Shown piece by piece: positions 15,203 to 25,417 of a DNA stretch of 64,000 nt. The first letter of the stretch is position 1. The number at the start of each line of letters is the position of its first letter. The notes under the pieces were generated by a model that made no database searches, was not told the origin of the DNA, and saw nothing but the letters and a program-made list of their open reading frames with translations. Origin of the DNA: JBBROS01 sp965199595 (GTDB lineage Bacteria; Pseudomonadota; Alphaproteobacteria; Acetobacterales; Acetobacteraceae); assembly GCA_965199595.1 (NCBI GenBank), contig OZ241182.1:682001-746000 (forward strand), written 5' to 3'. A program made the translations under genes and the position numbers.

Positions 15203-17134
15203 ATGACCGAATTGCTCTATCATGTTCCCCCCGCGATCGCCGCTGGTTCGGGGTTGAATGCCCAGCAGCATGCGACCTGGACCGAGCAGGCGCGGACGCA
15301 GCCGGAGACGTTCTGGGCGGCGCAGGCGGAGCGGATCGCGTGGATGACGCCGCCGACGCGGGTGCTGGATGGGGATTTCACCGGCGATGTGCGGGTGCGG
15401 TGGTATGAGGATGGGGTGCTCAATGCTTCGGTGAGCTGCCTGGACCGGCACCTGGTGGAGCGGCCGGAGCAGGTGGCGATCATCTGGGAGGGGGATGACC
15501 CGGCGGCGAGCAGGAGCGTCACGTACCGCGAGCTGCATGAGATGGTTTGCCGGGCTGCGAACGTGCTGCGGGGGCTGGGGGTCCGGAAGGGGGACCGGGT
15601 CACCATCTACATGCCGATGGTGGTGGAGGCCGCGGTGGCGATGCTGGCCTGTGCGCGGGTGGGGGCCATTCATGCGGTGGTGTTTGGCGGGTTCTCGCCG
15701 GACAGCCTGGCGAACCGGATCCAGGATTGTGACAGCACTATCTTAATTACTGCGGATGAGGGGCGGCGCGGGGGGCGGCGCGTGGCTTTGAAGACCAACG
15801 CGGACCTGGCGTTGGCGAGCTGCCCGACCATTCAGCATGTGCTCGTCGTGACTGTCACCGGGGGTGAGGTGCCGATGCAGGACGGGCGGGACCAGCGGTG
15901 GGAGGCGCTGGTGGATGCCGCGGCGCCGGCCTGCGAGCCGGAGGCGATGGCGGCGGAGGACCCGATGTTCATCCTCTATACTTCGGGGAGCACCGGGAAG
16001 CCGAAGGGGGTGCAGCATTGCACGGGCGGCTACATGGTGTGGGCCAGTTTCACCCATGAGTATGTGTTCGACTACCGGCCGGGCGAGGTTTACTGGTGCA
16101 CGGCGGATGTGGGCTGGGTGACCGGGCACACGTATATCGTGTATGGGCCGCTGGCGAACGGGGCGACCACGCTGATGTTCGAGGGGGTGCCCAACTATCC
16201 GGACAGCTCCCGGTGCTGGCAGGTGGTGGACAAGCACAAGGTCAATATCTTCTACACCGCGCCGACGGCGATCCGGTCCCTGATGCGGGAGGGGGATGGC
16301 CCGGTGAAGGCCACCTCGCGCGCCAGCCTGCGGATTCTGGGGAGTGTGGGGGAGCCGATCAATCCGGAGGCCTGGGGGTGGTACCACAACGTGGTGGGGG
16401 ATGGGCGGTGCCCGATTGTCGACACCTGGTGGCAGACGGAGACGGGGGGAATCCTGATTGCGCCGACGCCGGGGGCGGTGGCGTTGAAGCCGGGTTCGGC
16501 GACGTTGCCGCTGCCGGGGATCGAGCCGGTGCTGGTGGATGGCGAGGGGCGGGTGCTGGAGGGGGCTGTGGAGGGCAACCTTTGCATCGCGCGGCCCTGG
16601 CCGGGGATGATGCGGACGTTGTACCGGGACCATGAGCGGTTCGTGCAGACGTATTTCTCGACCTTCCCGGGGCGGTATTTCACCGGGGATGGGGCGCGGC
16701 GGGATGCGGATGGGTATTGGTGGATCACGGGCCGGGTCGATGACGTGATCAATGTGAGCGGGCACCGGATGGGGACCGCGGAGGTGGAGAGCGCGCTGGT
16801 GGCGCATCCGAAGGTGGCGGAGGCGGCGGTGGTTGGGTTCCCGCATGAGATCAAGGGTCAGGGGATCTATGCCTATGTGACGCTGATCTCGGGCGAGGAG
16901 CCTTCGGAGGCGTTGCGGCGCGAGCTGGTGGCGTGGGTCCGGAAGGAGATCGGGCCGATCGCTTCGCCGGATGCGATCCAGTGGGCGCCGGGTCTGCCGA
17001 AGACGCGGTCTGGCAAGATCATGCGGCGGATCCTGCGGAAGATCGCGGCGAACGAGACGGATGGGCTGGGGGATACCTCCACGCTGGCTGATCCGGGGGT
17101 GGTGACGGAGCTGGTGGAGAACCGGGTGGGGTGA
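15203..17134 (+). CDS. acsA: Acetyl-coenzyme A synthetase
   Basis: This 643-residue enzyme converts acetate, ATP and CoA to acetyl-CoA. Full-length family features are present: the N-terminal FWAAQAERIAW domain, the nucleotide loop FILYTSGSTGKPKGVQH, CTADVGWVTGHTYIVYGPL, WWQTETGGILI, GRVDDVINVSGHRMGTAE, and the C-terminal LPKTRSGKIMRRILRKIA whose lysine is the classic acetylation control site. ATG 15203 gives the normal start MTELLYHVP. It is probably monocistronic, although it lies on the same strand after the EVE gene. Confidence 0.95.
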   Translation: MTELLYHVPPAIAAGSGLNAQQHATWTEQARTQPETFWAAQAERIAWMTPPTRVLDGDFTGDVRVRWYEDGVLNASVSCLDRHLVERPEQVAIIWEGDDPAASRSVTYRELHEMVCRAANVLRGLGVRKGDRVTIYMPMVVEAAVAMLACARVGAIHAVVFGGFSPDSLANRIQDCDSTILITADEGRRGGRRVALKTNADLALASCPTIQHVLVVTVTGGEVPMQDGRDQRWEALVDAAAPACEPEAMAAEDPMFILYTSGSTGKPKGVQHCTGGYMVWASFTHEYVFDYRPGEVYWCTADVGWVTGHTYIVYGPLANGATTLMFEGVPNYPDSSRCWQVVDKHKVNIFYTAPTAIRSLMREGDGPVKATSRASLRILGSVGEPINPEAWGWYHNVVGDGRCPIVDTWWQTETGGILIAPTPGAVALKPGSATLPLPGIEPVLVDGEGRVLEGAVEGNLCIARPWPGMMRTLYRDHERFVQTYFSTFPGRYFTGDGARRDADGYWWITGRVDDVINVSGHRMGTAEVESALVAHPKVAEAAVVGFPHEIKGQGIYAYVTLISGEEPSEALRRELVAWVRKEIGPIASPDAIQWAPGLPKTRSGKIMRRILRKIAANETDGLGDTSTLADPGVVTELVENRVG

Positions 17135-17222
17135 TGATGGGCGGCCATACTCCTGCCATGGGGTCGCCTTGAAGGAACCGCAGGCGGAGTGGATGGTTTG
17201 TGTCTGCAAGGAGATCACCATC

Positions 17223-17639
17223 ATGACCATTCGCCGAATCGTTCCGCTTTGCCTGGCTCTTGGGATGCTGGCCGGGCCCGCGCTGGCTCAGCGGGGGCAG
17301 GTCCGGAACCCGTATGACGATGCGGCGCCGGCGGCGCCCAACACGACGTATCAGGGGCCGCAGGGGTTCTCGTTCCAGGGGGATGAACTGCCGCCCTCGT
17401 ATGACCGGAAGCATCTGGGCCGGCCGGACGACCGGTATTCACAGACCCAGCAGGAGCAGCAGGCGCAGGTACAGGCGCAGAAGCCCGGCGGCGGTTGCCT
17501 GCGGTATGGCGCGGTGGGTGCGGCTGGGGGGCATCTGGCCGGGCATGGCGTGATCGGGGCCTTGGCCGGGTGTGCCGTGGGCTCCTATGTGAAGCACCGG
17601 GACAAGGTGCGGATCGAGCAGCAGTCGGGCCAGCGCTGA
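17223..17639 (+). CDS. Small secreted protein with glycine-rich C-terminal segment
   Basis: The 138-residue product has a signal peptide (MTIRRIVPLCLALGMLAGPALA), a polar Pro/Gln-rich middle (QTQQEQQAQVQAQ), and a Gly-zipper-like hydrophobic stretch GAVGAAGGHLAGHGVIGALA ending in a basic tail. Gly-zipper segments of this kind are found in small envelope proteins, but the function is unknown. ATG 17223 is preferred to an earlier in-frame start because it begins the signal peptide directly. An imperfect hairpin follows the stop. Confidence 0.7.
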   Translation: MTIRRIVPLCLALGMLAGPALAQRGQVRNPYDDAAPAAPNTTYQGPQGFSFQGDELPPSYDRKHLGRPDDRYSQTQQEQQAQVQAQKPGGGCLRYGAVGAAGGHLAGHGVIGALAGCAVGSYVKHRDKVRIEQQSGQR

Positions 17640-17648
17640 GGTTTTTCG

Positions 17649-17681
17649 GCGGGCGGAAGGCGCTTGGCCTTTCCGCCCTGC
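17649..17681. terminator. Hairpin between convergent genes
   Basis: GGGCGGAAGGC and GCCTTTCCGCCC can pair into an 11-bp stem with one bulged T and a short GCTTG loop. It lies between the secreted-protein stop (17639) and the convergent DUF1993 stop (17707). There is no clear T-run on either side, so intrinsic termination is possible but not certain. Confidence 0.45.
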
Positions 17682-17706
17682 GGGGTGGGGTTCGCCTTGC
17701 TTCGGT

Positions 17707-18216
17707 TCAGATCGTCGTGGCGCCCAGGAAATCGCGCTTTTCCAAGGCGACGCCCTGGTTTCGCAGGATGTTGTAGGCGGTGGCGGTGTGGAAGTACAGG
17801 TTCGGCATGACGAAGCCGAGCAGGTAGGCGTGTCCGGTCAAGGTGATGGGTGTGCCGTTCACCTTGAAGCTGATGGTGCGGTCGGCTGAGGTGTTGATGG
17901 TTTCGGAGGGGAGGCCGGCGAGATAGCCCAGGGTTCGCTCGATGCGGTCCTGGAGCGCGGAGAAGCTGGTTTCCGTGTCCGGTGTGGCGGGGGGTTCCTG
18001 ACCGGCCAGGCGGGCGCCGCCGTTCTTCACCATGTCGGTGGCGATCTGCACGTGGCGGATCAGCGGGAGCATGTCGGGGGCCAGGCGGCCTTGCAGGAGC
18101 CGGGCCGGGTCGATGTCGTGGGCTTCGGCGTGGGCGGCGCCTTTGGCCAGGACGCCGCCCAGGGCGACCAGACCGTGTATTGCGGGGGGGATCGCGGCCT
18201 GGAACATGGTGATCAC
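17707..18216 (-). CDS. DUF1993 family protein
   Basis: A 169-residue helical protein of the DUF1993 family (DinB-like fold). It shows MFQAAIPPAIHGLVALGGVL at the start, DMLPLIRHVQIATDMVKNG with the conserved histidine region, and the C-terminal FVMPNLYFHTATAYNILRNQGV signature. A biochemical role has not been established for the family. An ATG three codons in (18207) is an alternative start. It is co-directional with argG, 22 bases downstream of it, and may be in the same transcript. Confidence 0.85.
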   Translation of the reverse strand: MITMFQAAIPPAIHGLVALGGVLAKGAAHAEAHDIDPARLLQGRLAPDMLPLIRHVQIATDMVKNGGARLAGQEPPATPDTETSFSALQDRIERTLGYLAGLPSETINTSADRTISFKVNGTPITLTGHAYLLGFVMPNLYFHTATAYNILRNQGVALEKRDFLGATTI

Positions 18217-18238
18217 GGCTTTGGCTCCCCGAGGTTCG

Positions 18239-19483
<1,245 letters not shown>

Positions 19484-19621
19484 CCGCTATCGATGGGGGT
19501 GGTATCCTATGGCGGCGGGGCTGGGGCAAGGCTGGTTGGGTTTCAGGGTGGGAGCGGTGGGCTTCGGCGCCGGGGTCTCGTTGTTCACGAGATGGCAAGG
19601 TTTGGGGTTCATCGTTGAGGG

Positions 19622-22405
19622 ATGTCGAACCTCTCGTTCAGCCTGCAGACCGGGACGCTCTATGCTTCGGGGGATGCCAGCACCTTCAGCGGGACGGGGG
19701 GGCCGTTCGGGTTCAGCCCCTACACCAGCCAGTTCGGCGGGGTGATCTCGAGTGCCGGGCTGGCGGGGGAGGCGTTCGACGACACGGTCTATGACGTGGC
19801 GGTGGGCGATGAGGTGATCTTTGTCATTGCGCTGCAGAACCTGAGCGCGGGGGTGCGGGCGTTCGATGTGGGGGTGCGGGCGACGCTGCCGGCGGGGTTC
19901 GGGATCCCGGCGGACGGGATGAACCTGACGGTGGCGGATGGGACCGGGACGGATCTGGGGTTCAGCGGGGATCTGTTCGGGGCCGGGTTGCGGCTGGCGG
20001 GGCCGGTGGCGGGGTTCAATGCGGATTCCGGGCTGAACGTGGTGCTGGTGACCTATACGCTGGTGGCGGGGGGCGCCCTGCCCGGCCCCTATGCTAACGT
20101 TGTATCGACGGCGAGCCTGAGCCATGCGGCGGTGGTTTCGGGCGGGGCGGATGTGAGCACGTCTGCAAGTCCTGGGTTGAGTGCCAGCACGACGGTGGTG
20201 ACGGCGGCGCCGACGCCGGTGGTGATGGCGGAGACGAGTGCCGCGGCGGTGGCGAAGGGGCAGCTGATCGCGTTCGACGTGAGTGTCGCGGTGCCGGCGG
20301 GGACGATGCGGGATGTTCGGCTGGACACGGTGCTGCCGGGGGGGGCGAGCAGTCTGCGGCTGGTTTCGGTGGTGGTGACGGGGGTCGGGTCCGCGTTGCA
20401 GGTAGGGAGCCGCAGCGTGGCGGCGGATGGGGGGGTGCGGTTCGGGACGGTGACGAGTGCGGGGCCGGTTGCGGGGAATGCGGCGGCGAACGTGGTGACG
20501 CTGCGGGTGGTGGTGCAGGCGGATGGGACGGCGAGCGGCAATGCCCTTCTGCAGACGGTGCTGAGTTCGGCCGGAATGACCGATGCGGCGCCGCGGTGGG
20601 TGGCGACGGTGGGGAGCAGCGTGGGGGTGGTGGTGCCGCCGGTTGCACCGGGGATTGGCGGGGTCTGGGCGAACCAGGTGGCGGCGCTGGGGATGGCGGT
20701 GCATCCGCTGGCCGGGCTCGTGCTGTCGGATGCGGACCCGGGGGCGGTGGCGACGCTGGCGGTGACGGTGGTGGATGGCGGTTCTGGGCGGTTGAGCAGT
20801 TCGGGGGCCGGGCTGTTCGATACGCCGGGGACGACGTTCTATCTGAGCGGAAGCCTGGCGGTGCTGCAGGCGGCGGCGCGGCAGCTGGTGTTCAGCCCGG
20901 CGGTGGCGGGGGCGGCGCAATTGAGCGTGACGCTGGTGGATGCGGCGGGTGGGGTGGCGCAGGAGGCCGGCACCAGGATTGTGACGGGGGCGGCAGGGAG
21001 CGTGGTGTTGCCGGCCGGGTCGAGCGTGGCGGTGACGGAGCTGCGGGGGGCCTATGTGTTCCGGGGGGCGGCGACGCTGCAGGCGGATGCGGTGGGGGCG
21101 GGGGCGACGGTTGTGGAGTTTGGGGCGGGGGGCCGGTTGATCCTGCCGGGGGCCGGTGGGGTGAGCTATACGCCAAGCGGGGCTGGGAGCGGGGTGCTTT
21201 CGACCGGGGCGGCGCAGGTGACGCTGGTGGGGCGGTATGATTCGGGGCTGTTCCAGGCCAGTGCGGCGGCGGGGGGGATGGTGGTGATCGGGTTCCGGGG
21301 GGATCCGTTGTTCGATGCCGCGTATTACCTGGCGCACAACCCGGATGTGGCGGCGGCGGGGATCGATCCGTATCAGCACTACATCGCCTATGGGGCTTGG
21401 GAGGGGCGTGACCCCTCGGCGCTGTTCAGCAGCAGCTTCTACCTGTCGCAGAACCCCGATGTGGCGGCGGCGGGGATCAATCCGCTGCTGCATTTCGAGG
21501 CGAGTGGGTGGCGGGAGGGGCGGGAGCCTTCGGCGGTGTTCAGCGATGCGCTGTATCTGGCGGCGTATCCGGATGTTCGGGGGGCGGGCATTGATCCGCT
21601 GCTGCACTATGTGACGGCGGGGCGGGCCGAAGGGCGGAGCGCGTTCGTGAAGGCCGCGCTGCCGGCGGACGTGCTGCTGGATTATGGGTATTATTACGCG
21701 CGGAACCCTGATGTGGCGGCGGCGGGGATGGATGCGGGGGCGCATTACCTGGGCGGCGGGTGGCGGGAGGGGCGCAACCCGGATGGCTGGTTCGACAGCA
21801 ACTACTACCTGACGCAGAACCCGGATGTCCGGGCGGCGGGGGTGAACCCGCTGCTGCATTTCGAGGCGTCCGGGTGGCGGGAGGGGCGGCAGCCGAGCCT
21901 GCTGTTTGATGATGGGGCGTATCTGACGGCCAATCCGGATGTCCGGGCGGCCGGGATCAATCCCCTGGCGCATTTCGTGGGTTCGGGGATGGCGGAGGGG
22001 CGGCAGGCGGTGCTGGTGGGGGGCCGGGCGGCGGCGGACCTGCTGGTGGATGCCGGGTTCTATGACCGGCAGCTGGGGGCGACGCTGATCCCGGGTGGGG
22101 CGGCTGCGGCGCAGCAGGCGGCGTTCAGCTATGATGCGACGGGATGGCGGCAGGGGTTGAACCCGGATGCCTGGTTCGACACGGGGTATTACCTGGCACA
22201 CAACCCGGATGTGGCGGCGGCGGGGATCAATCCTCTGCTGCATTACGAGACGAACGGGTGGCGGGAAGGGCGGGATCCTTCGGCGCAGTTCAGCACCGGC
22301 AAGTATCTGGCGGCCAATCCGGATGTTCGGGCGGCGGGGCTTGATCCGCTGCTGCATTATGTGGGGAACGGGCTGGCGGAGGGGCGAGCGATCTATGCGG
22401 TTTGA
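19622..22405 (+). CDS. Large repeat protein: DUF11-like and Big/cadherin-like N-terminal half, NPDV-type repeat C-terminal half
   Basis: The protein has 927 residues and no recognisable signal peptide. Residues 1-~150 resemble a DUF11-like beta domain (VGDEVIFVIALQNLSAG). About 200-320 is a second Ala/Val-rich beta region. About 345-470 resembles a cadherin/Big-like module (LSDADPGAVATLAVTVVDGG then a YLSGSLAVLQAAARQLVF pattern). Residues 564-927 are nine ~40-residue repeats of the form YLAxNPDVxAAGxNPLxHY...GWREGRxPS, arranged as three super-repeats. No RTX nonapeptides were seen. It is likely a surface or secreted adhesive protein by composition, but neither export route nor ligand is evident. 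The gene is monocistronic and divergent from argG. Confidence 0.75.
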   Translation: MSNLSFSLQTGTLYASGDASTFSGTGGPFGFSPYTSQFGGVISSAGLAGEAFDDTVYDVAVGDEVIFVIALQNLSAGVRAFDVGVRATLPAGFGIPADGMNLTVADGTGTDLGFSGDLFGAGLRLAGPVAGFNADSGLNVVLVTYTLVAGGALPGPYANVVSTASLSHAAVVSGGADVSTSASPGLSASTTVVTAAPTPVVMAETSAAAVAKGQLIAFDVSVAVPAGTMRDVRLDTVLPGGASSLRLVSVVVTGVGSALQVGSRSVAADGGVRFGTVTSAGPVAGNAAANVVTLRVVVQADGTASGNALLQTVLSSAGMTDAAPRWVATVGSSVGVVVPPVAPGIGGVWANQVAALGMAVHPLAGLVLSDADPGAVATLAVTVVDGGSGRLSSSGAGLFDTPGTTFYLSGSLAVLQAAARQLVFSPAVAGAAQLSVTLVDAAGGVAQEAGTRIVTGAAGSVVLPAGSSVAVTELRGAYVFRGAATLQADAVGAGATVVEFGAGGRLILPGAGGVSYTPSGAGSGVLSTGAAQVTLVGRYDSGLFQASAAAGGMVVIGFRGDPLFDAAYYLAHNPDVAAAGIDPYQHYIAYGAWEGRDPSALFSSSFYLSQNPDVAAAGINPLLHFEASGWREGREPSAVFSDALYLAAYPDVRGAGIDPLLHYVTAGRAEGRSAFVKAALPADVLLDYGYYYARNPDVAAAGMDAGAHYLGGGWREGRNPDGWFDSNYYLTQNPDVRAAGVNPLLHFEASGWREGRQPSLLFDDGAYLTANPDVRAAGINPLAHFVGSGMAEGRQAVLVGGRAAADLLVDAGFYDRQLGATLIPGGAAAAQQAAFSYDATGWRQGLNPDAWFDTGYYLAHNPDVAAAGINPLLHYETNGWREGRDPSAQFSTGKYLAANPDVRAAGLDPLLHYVGNGLAEGRAIYAV
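21311..22402 (+). repeat. Three tandem ~121-residue super-repeats, each of three NPDV units
   Basis: Nine units start with an aromatic-rich (F/L)D..YYL segment, then NPDV.AAG..PLLH(Y/F), then G..EGR. They group in threes. The first unit of each triple ends GWREGR(N/D)P, the second carries HFEASGWREGR or HYETNGWREGR, and the third ends G.AEGR and leads into a linker plus LL(D/V).G(Y/F)Y. Triples start near 21311, 21677 and 22043, a period of about 366 bp. Unit 7 has lost the NPDV core and has an alternative 20-residue insert. Confidence 0.8.
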
Positions 22406-22577
22406 GGTGCGGTCTGAGGTGGCATGCGATTGAGCAGGGCCGGGTCGTGGTGGACGCTTGGGAACCATGGCGGGGTCCAGGCGCTGTCTCCTTGTAGGCG
22501 ATGTTGCCGGCCGGGTCTGCGATGCAGGGTGTCTGTGCTGCGGGGGTCCGGGGTGACGTTGGCAAAAGACCGAGGAG

Positions 22578-22925
22578 ATGCCCATGACGCAGATGTTGAA
22601 GGCGACATTCCTGGCGGCCGTTCTGGCTGGCGGTGGTTTGGTTGGCGGTGGCTTGATGGCCCAGGCGAGCGCCCAGACGGCGACCAGCACCGCGCCCGCC
22701 GCGGTGACGACCACCACCGAGCCGTCCCGCACCACCGCGGCTCCGGTTTCAGGCGCGAACAGCTTTACCGAGAGTGAGGCGCGGCGGCGGATCCAGGACA
22801 AGGGATTCGGTGCGGTGACCGACCTCAAGAAGGACGACAAGGGTGTCTGGCGCGGCACCACCACCAAGGATGGCAAGACGATGACCGTGGCCCTGGACTA
22901 TCAGGGCAATATCGTCAGCCAGTGA
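22578..22925 (+). CDS. Small secreted PepSY-like protein
   Basis: The 115-residue product has an N-terminal signal region (LKATFLAAVLAGGGLVGGGL...AQASA), a Thr/Ala-rich spacer, and a C-terminal ~55 residues resembling a PepSY-type domain: FTESEARRRIQDKGFGAVTD, then KGVWRGTTTKDGKTMTVALD and YQGNIV. Such small proteins are common in the periplasm of alphaproteobacteria; the ligand is unknown. GAGGAG sits just before the ATG. It is 38 bases upstream of a stress-protein gene on the same strand. The 22406-22577 gap holds nothing recognisable. Confidence 0.7.
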   Translation: MPMTQMLKATFLAAVLAGGGLVGGGLMAQASAQTATSTAPAAVTTTTEPSRTTAAPVSGANSFTESEARRRIQDKGFGAVTDLKKDDKGVWRGTTTKDGKTMTVALDYQGNIVSQ

Positions 22926-22962
22926 TCGCGATACGATCGAACTTTCTACAGGAGACCTTCCC

Positions 22963-23574
22963 ATGAGCACAATCGTTACCCGTCTTTTCGATACCTATGA
23001 TCATGCCAAGTCTGCGGTTGCCGAGCTGGAGGCCAATGGCATCCCGCACTCCGACATCAGCCTGGTCGCGAACAACACCGATGACCGTTACAGCAGCGCG
23101 GTGCCCTCGACGACTGACACGGCGGCGGGTGCAGATGCCGGGACCGGGGCTGGCACTGGTGCGACGCTCGGCACGGTGCTGGGTGGGGGCGCGGGTCTGC
23201 TGGCCGGGCTGGGGATGCTGGCGATCCCGGGTGTGGGTCCGGTGGTTGCCGCGGGCTGGCTGATCGCGACGGCGGTTGGTGCCGGCGTGGGCGCCGCTGG
23301 TGGTGGTCTCCTGGGGTCGCTGGTGGGTGCCGGCGTGTCCGAGACCGATGCGCATGTGTATGCCGAGGGCGTTCGCCGCGGTGGCACCCTGGTGACCGTG
23401 AAGACGGCCGATGGCCAGACCGCCTCCGTGGAGCGTGTGCTGGACAAGCATAGCGCCGTCGATACCACGGCGCGCGGCGATGCGTATCGCGCCGAGGGCT
23501 GGAGCAAGTTCGATGAGACGGCGCCGTCCTACGTTGCCGGCGGGTCGCCGACGATGGGCACGCCGCGGGTCTGA
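22963..23574 (+). CDS. General stress (YflT-like) protein with glycine-rich membrane region
   Basis: A 203-residue protein starting STIVTRLFDTYDHAKSAVAELEANGIPHSDISLVANN, the pattern of the YflT/general-stress-protein-17M family. A Gly-rich hydrophobic region of ~60 residues (GAGLLAGLGMLAIPGVGPVV and GAGVGAAGGGLLGSLVGAGV) follows, then a second small domain with VYAEGVRRGGTLVTVKT. In bacteria these proteins are often induced by heat, salt or desiccation; no regulator site is visible here. AGGAG precedes the ATG. A clear terminator follows at 23600-23630. Confidence 0.75.
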   Translation: MSTIVTRLFDTYDHAKSAVAELEANGIPHSDISLVANNTDDRYSSAVPSTTDTAAGADAGTGAGTGATLGTVLGGGAGLLAGLGMLAIPGVGPVVAAGWLIATAVGAGVGAAGGGLLGSLVGAGVSETDAHVYAEGVRRGGTLVTVKTADGQTASVERVLDKHSAVDTTARGDAYRAEGWSKFDETAPSYVAGGSPTMGTPRV

Positions 23575-23599
23575 TCTCGCGCATCTGATCGGATGATGG

Positions 23600-23630
23600 A
23601 AGCGGCGCAGCGATGCGCCGCTTTTGTTTT
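23600..23630 (+). terminator. Intrinsic terminator
   Basis: AAGCGGCGCA pairs perfectly with TGCGCCGCTT across a GCGA loop and is followed by TTGTTTT. It ends the stress-gene transcript. It also argues that the next gene starts at ATG 23656 and not at an upstream in-frame ATG (23593) that precedes the hairpin. Confidence 0.85.
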
Positions 23631-23655
23631 GGTGGCGGAAGGCCATATCGCTGAG

Positions 23656-24729
23656 ATGGCTCATTCCGTGGTTCCGCATATCAACCGCATCGCGACGGCG
23701 ACGCCGCCGAACGATGTGCATCAGACCTTCATCGACTTTGCGCGGGACATGATCGTCGATCCGCGGGCGCGGCGGGTGTTCGACCGGATGGCGGATCGGT
23801 CGGGGGTCAGCCACCGGTTCTCGACCTTCGTGCCGGCGGGCGAGGCCGGGGGGGCGCTTGACGCTGCCGGGTTCTATCGGCGGGGCGGGTTCCCGGCGAC
23901 TTCGGCGCGGATGGCGATCTATGAGAGGGAGGCGACCGGGCTGGCGGCGGCGGCGGTGGAGCGGCTGGCGCCGGGGGCGGTCACGCATCTGATCGTGGCA
24001 AGCTGCACCGGGTTCACCGCACCGGGGCTGGACCAGAAGCTGATCGACCGGTTGCAGCTGGGGGGGCATATCCAGCGCACGCTGGTTGGGTTCATGGGGT
24101 GTTACGCGATCGTGCCGGCGTTGCGGCTGGCATATCAGGCGGTGCGGTCGGACCCTTCGGCGCGGGTGCTCGTGGTTTCCCTGGAGATGTGCACGTTGCA
24201 TCTGCAGGAGACGCAGGACCTGGAGACGGTGCTGTCGTTCCTGATCTTCGGGGATGGGACGGCGGCGGCGCTGGTGACGGCGGAGCCGCATGGGATTGCG
24301 ATGGATGGCTTCCACGCGACGACGCTGCCGGACACGCAGGACCTGATCACATGGCGCATCGGCGAGCAGGGGTTCGACATGCACCTGAGCGGCAAGGTGC
24401 CGGGGGCGATTGCCGGGGCCTTGCGGCTGGAGCTGGAGCGGAATGACGGAGGCGGCATCCTGGGCGGCGGTGACCCGGCGGAGGTCGCGCTCTGGGCGGT
24501 GCATGCCGGGGGGCGGACCGTGCTGGACGCGGTGGAGCAGGGATTGCGGCTGCCGGGGGATGCCCTGGCGACCTCGCGGGCGGTGCTGAACGATGTGGGG
24601 AACGTGTCCTCGGCGACGCTGGGGTTCGTGCTGGAGCGGATGCTGGCGGGAGATGTGAAGGGACCGGGCGTGGCTCTGGCGTTCGGGCCCGGGCTTTGCG
24701 CGGAGACGTTCCGGTTCACAAATGTCTGA
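23656..24729 (+). CDS. Type III polyketide synthase (chalcone/alkylresorcinol synthase family)
   Basis: This 357-residue thiolase-fold enzyme condenses an acyl-CoA starter with malonyl-CoA units to an alkylpyrone, alkylresorcinol or similar product. The catalytic triad is readable: Cys149 in VGFMGCYAIVPALRLAY, His283 in WAVHAGGRTVLDAVEQ, Asn316 in LNDVGNVSSATLGFVL. The FGDGTAAALVTAE loop and C-terminal FGPGLCAETFRF are also typical. ATG 23656 follows the terminator of the previous gene. It overlaps the methyltransferase gene by eight bases, forming a three-gene cassette. Starter and ring-closure mode cannot be deduced. Confidence 0.88.
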   Translation: MAHSVVPHINRIATATPPNDVHQTFIDFARDMIVDPRARRVFDRMADRSGVSHRFSTFVPAGEAGGALDAAGFYRRGGFPATSARMAIYEREATGLAAAAVERLAPGAVTHLIVASCTGFTAPGLDQKLIDRLQLGGHIQRTLVGFMGCYAIVPALRLAYQAVRSDPSARVLVVSLEMCTLHLQETQDLETVLSFLIFGDGTAAALVTAEPHGIAMDGFHATTLPDTQDLITWRIGEQGFDMHLSGKVPGAIAGALRLELERNDGGGILGGGDPAEVALWAVHAGGRTVLDAVEQGLRLPGDALATSRAVLNDVGNVSSATLGFVLERMLAGDVKGPGVALAFGPGLCAETFRFTNV

Positions 24730-25417
24730 CCTTGGGCGGCGGAGTTCGCGGGCGGAGTTGATGGATACGGAGGCGGTGAGTGCGGCGGACTTTGCCGCGT
24801 GCCTGGCGGATCTGGCGGCGGTGAACACGGTGACGCTGGCGCGGTTGCCGACGCTGGGGTTCATGGGGCGGGCGGTGCGGCGGGCGGGCGGCCGGAGGCT
24901 GCGGGTGCTGGATGTGGGATGCGGCGAGGGGGACATGCTGCGGCGGGTGCATCGGTGGGCGGTGCGGGGCGGACACTCGGTGGCGCTGACGGGGATCGAC
25001 CTCAACCCGCTGGGGATTGCCGCGGCGCGGGCGGCGACGCCGGAGGAGGTGCCGATCGAGTTCCGGGTGGGGGATGCGTTCGGGCCGGGGTTGGAGGGGT
25101 TCGATGTCGTGCTGAGTTCGTTGTTCACGCATCATCTTTCCGATGACCAGGTGGTGGCGTTCCTGCGGATGATGGAGCGGGTGGCGGCGGTGGGGTGGTT
25201 TGTGAACGACCTGCACCGGGACCGGGTGGCGTATCATGGGTTTCGGGTGCTGGCCGGGTTGGCGGGATGGCACCGGTTCGTGCGGCATGACGGGCCCGTC
25301 AGTGTGGCGCGGAGCTTTCGTCGGGCGGACTGGGTGGGGTTGCTGGCGCGGGCCGGGGTGCCGGGGGTGGTGCGGTGGCAGGTACCCTACCGGTATTGCG
25401 TGTCGCGCCTGAAATGA
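24722..25417 (+). CDS. SAM-dependent class I methyltransferase of the PKS cassette
   Basis: The protein has 231 residues with a Rossmann-type SAM site: RLRVLDVGCGEGDMLRR (motif I), ALTGIDLNPLGIAAARA (motif II), FDVVLSSLFTHHLSDDQV (motif IV). A ~45-residue helical N-terminal lead (AAVNTVTLARLPTLGFMGRA) precedes it. It overlaps the PKS gene upstream and the oxidoreductase gene downstream (ATGA). In related bacterial clusters the methyltransferase acts on the phenolic or pyrone product of the PKS; that role is inferred here from position. Confidence 0.85.
   Translation: MSDLGRRSSRAELMDTEAVSAADFAACLADLAAVNTVTLARLPTLGFMGRAVRRAGGRRLRVLDVGCGEGDMLRRVHRWAVRGGHSVALTGIDLNPLGIAAARAATPEEVPIEFRVGDAFGPGLEGFDVVLSSLFTHHLSDDQVVAFLRMMERVAAVGWFVNDLHRDRVAYHGFRVLAGLAGWHRFVRHDGPVSVARSFRRADWVGLLARAGVPGVVRWQVPYRYCVSRLK

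Noticed and set aside
21311..22402. Regular repeats that might suggest a CRISPR array
   Set aside because: Units are coding, diverged, ~120 bp long and in frame within one protein; there are no short identical repeats with unique spacers and no cas genes.
19487..22876. 1129-residue minus-strand open frame opposite the repeat protein
   Set aside because: Arg/Pro/His-rich translation mirrors the G-rich repeat gene; the plus strand has clear domain and repeat structure.
23593..23655. Upstream in-frame start for the type III PKS
   Set aside because: A strong intrinsic terminator at 23600-23630 lies inside this extension, and the added residues are not family-like.
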